Translations under genes and position numbers: made by a program | The notes under the pieces: model-generated | Databases searched by the model: none | The model's input: only the letters and a program-made list of their open reading frames with translations | Told to the model about the DNA's origin: nothing | Assembly: GCF_037975245.1 (NCBI RefSeq) | Contig: NC_092579.1 | Coordinates: forward strand, 32,147,666 to 32,211,665 | Direction: 5' to 3' | Source of the DNA: Apostichopus japonicus | Taxonomy: Eukaryota > Echinodermata > Holothuroidea > Aspidochirotida > Stichopodidae | Length of the DNA: 64,000 bases | In this document: positions 62,711 through 64,000 of the stretch, in pieces | How positions within the stretch are numbered: position 1 is the stretch's first letter | How the letters are laid out: every line of letters begins with the position of its first letter

Positions 62711-64000
62711 TCCAGAGACCGTACGAGATCGCGGCAAAAGCAAACTGCCCCCACCTGGTCTCGAGCCCGCGATCCAAAATACGTCACGCTCACGAGGTAC
62801 GGAGCAACCAACCGCGCCACGACAGCAGTTGATATAAATCTATGTTCGTTTCTAATACTTAAAGTTCCAGAGACCGTACGAGATCGCGGCAAAAGCAAAC
62901 TGCCCCCACCTGGCCTCGAGCCCGCGATCCAAAATACGTCACGCTCTCGAGGTACAGAGCAACCAACCGCGCCACGACAGCAGTTGATATAAATCTATGT
63001 TCGTTTCTAATACTTAAAGTTCCAGAGACCGTACAAGATCGCAGCAAAAGCAAACTGCCCCCACCTGGTCTCGAGCCCGCGATCCAAAATACGTCACGCT
63101 CTCGAGGTACAGAGCAACCAACCGCGCCACGACAGCAGTTGATATAAATCTATGTTCGTTTCTAATACTTAAAGTTCCAGAGACCGTATGAGATCGCGGC
63201 AAAAGCAAACTGCCCCCACCTGGTCTCGAGCCCGCGATCCAAAATACGTCACGCTCTCGAGGTACAGAGCAACCAACCGCGCCACGACAGCAGTTGATAT
63301 AAATCTATGTTCGTTTCTAATACTTAAAGTTCCCAAAGACCGTATGAGATCGCGGCAAAAGCAAACTGCCCCCACCTGGTCTCGAGCCCGCGATCCAAAA
63401 TACGTCACGCTCTCGAGGTACAGAGCAACCAACCGCGCCACGACAGCAGTTGATATAAATCTATGTTCGTTTCTAATACTTAAAGTTCCCAGAGACCGTA
63501 TGAGATCGCGGCAAAAGCAAACTGCCCCCACCTGGTCTCGAGCCCGCGATCCAAAATACGTCACGCTCTCGAGGTACAGAGCAACCAACCGCGCCACGAC
63601 AGCAGTTGATATAAATCTATGTTCGTTTCTAATACTTAAAGTTCCAGGGGCCGTATAAGATCGCGGCAAAAGCAAACTGCCCCACCTGGTCTCGAGCCCG
63701 CGATCCAAACTACGTCACGCTCTCGAGGTACAGAGCAACCAACCGCGCCACGACAGCAGTTGATATAAATCTATGTTCGTTTCTAATACTTAAAGTTCCC
63801 AGAGACCGTATAAGATCGCGGCAAAAGCAAACTGCCCCCACCTGGTCTCGAGCCCGCGATCCAAAATACGTCACGCTCTCGAGGTACAGAGCAACCAACC
63901 GCGCCACGACAGCAGTTGATATAAATCTATGTTCGTTTCTAATACTTAAAGTTCCAGAGACCGTATGAGATCGCGGCAAAAGCAAACTGCCCCCACCTGG

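Larger units (their letters stand above)
17458..64000 (-). repeat. satellite array of about 300 tRNA-like 155-157-bp monomers
   Basis: Head-to-tail repeats run uninterrupted from 17,458 to the right edge. Unit length is 157 bp (GAGCACAACC form), 155 bp (GAGCAACC form) or 156 bp (the 155 form with one extra C in TTCCCAGAG). The dominant 155-bp unit has 31 G and 46 C (about 50% GC) and 13 CpG, about 1.4 times expectation, in sharp contrast to the AT-rich flank. On the minus strand each unit contains TGGCGCGGTTGG (11/12 match to a Pol III A box), then a GCTCT/AGAGC hairpin. A B-box-like GGCTCGAGACC follows about 40 nt after the A box. A TTTT lies about 17 nt past the B box and another TTTT lies between the boxes. 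Two CTCGAG palindromes lie 31 bp apart in each unit. The simplest reading is a tRNA-derived SINE-like sequence amplified as a satellite. A centromeric or heterochromatic role is possible but not shown. The strand given is that of the tRNA-like reading. Confidence 0.97.

Noticed and set aside
17458-64000. CRISPR array
   Set aside because: There are no unique spacers. The whole 155-157-bp unit repeats. The context is eukaryotic, with no associated genes.
17458-64000. CENP-B box as a sign of centromere function
   Set aside because: TTCGTTTCTAATACTT shares only the TTCG start. The required downstream A and CGGG positions do not match.
17458-64000. 5S rRNA or other RNA gene cluster
   Set aside because: I recognise no 5S internal control region or other rRNA/snRNA sequence. 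The boxes are of tRNA type.

Overview
The window looks like metazoan nuclear DNA, most likely from a marine invertebrate. It has no operons, a low-GC flank packed with decayed transposons of animal type, metazoan-style splice signals, and a very long satellite array. I cannot name the species, and I see no intact host protein-coding gene.

Left flank (1-17,457). This is a graveyard of nested mobile elements. Several partial copies of one DNA transposon, whose protein resembles Mutator-like transposases, lie at about 1.4-2.5 and 6.5-6.8 kb (copy A), 7.7-9.1 kb (copy B) and 13.85-14.36 kb (copy D). Copy A is split by a 3.9-kb terminal-inverted-repeat (TIR) element with a TA target duplication. 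That element is split in turn by a 1.48-kb hAT-like element with a perfect 8-bp target duplication. Copy B is split by a 5'-truncated LINE of the CR1/L2/jockey type on the minus strand. A separate 0.95-kb TIR element lies at 9.53-10.49 kb. Next to copy B, the minus strand carries a fragment resembling the zinc-binding part of His-Me-finger endonucleases. A broken two-exon remnant of a P2X7-ballast-like cysteine-rich protein lies at 11.2-12.15 kb. A dispersed repeat, here called T, is present five times. Its last copy ends at the satellite boundary.

Satellite (17,458 to the right edge, about 46.5 kb, roughly 300 head-to-tail monomers of 155-157 bp). Read on the minus strand, each monomer contains a tRNA-like RNA polymerase III internal promoter. 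The first monomer has a perfect 12/12 A box, with a 9/11 B-box match 42 nt further on, a D-arm-like pairing and an anticodon-arm-like hairpin. The array therefore looks like a tRNA-derived, SINE-like unit that became a satellite. The left 4 kb is heterogeneous and mostly 157 bp. The interior is homogenised to 155/156 bp, mainly by loss of 2 bp inside the D-stem. The interior also contains multi-monomer higher-order duplications (about 0.9, 1.9 and 3.9 kb, plus blocks copied 15 kb apart). Hundreds of apparent open frames on both strands are by-products of the 156-bp unit (exactly 52 codons) and are not genes. The array runs off the right end of the window.
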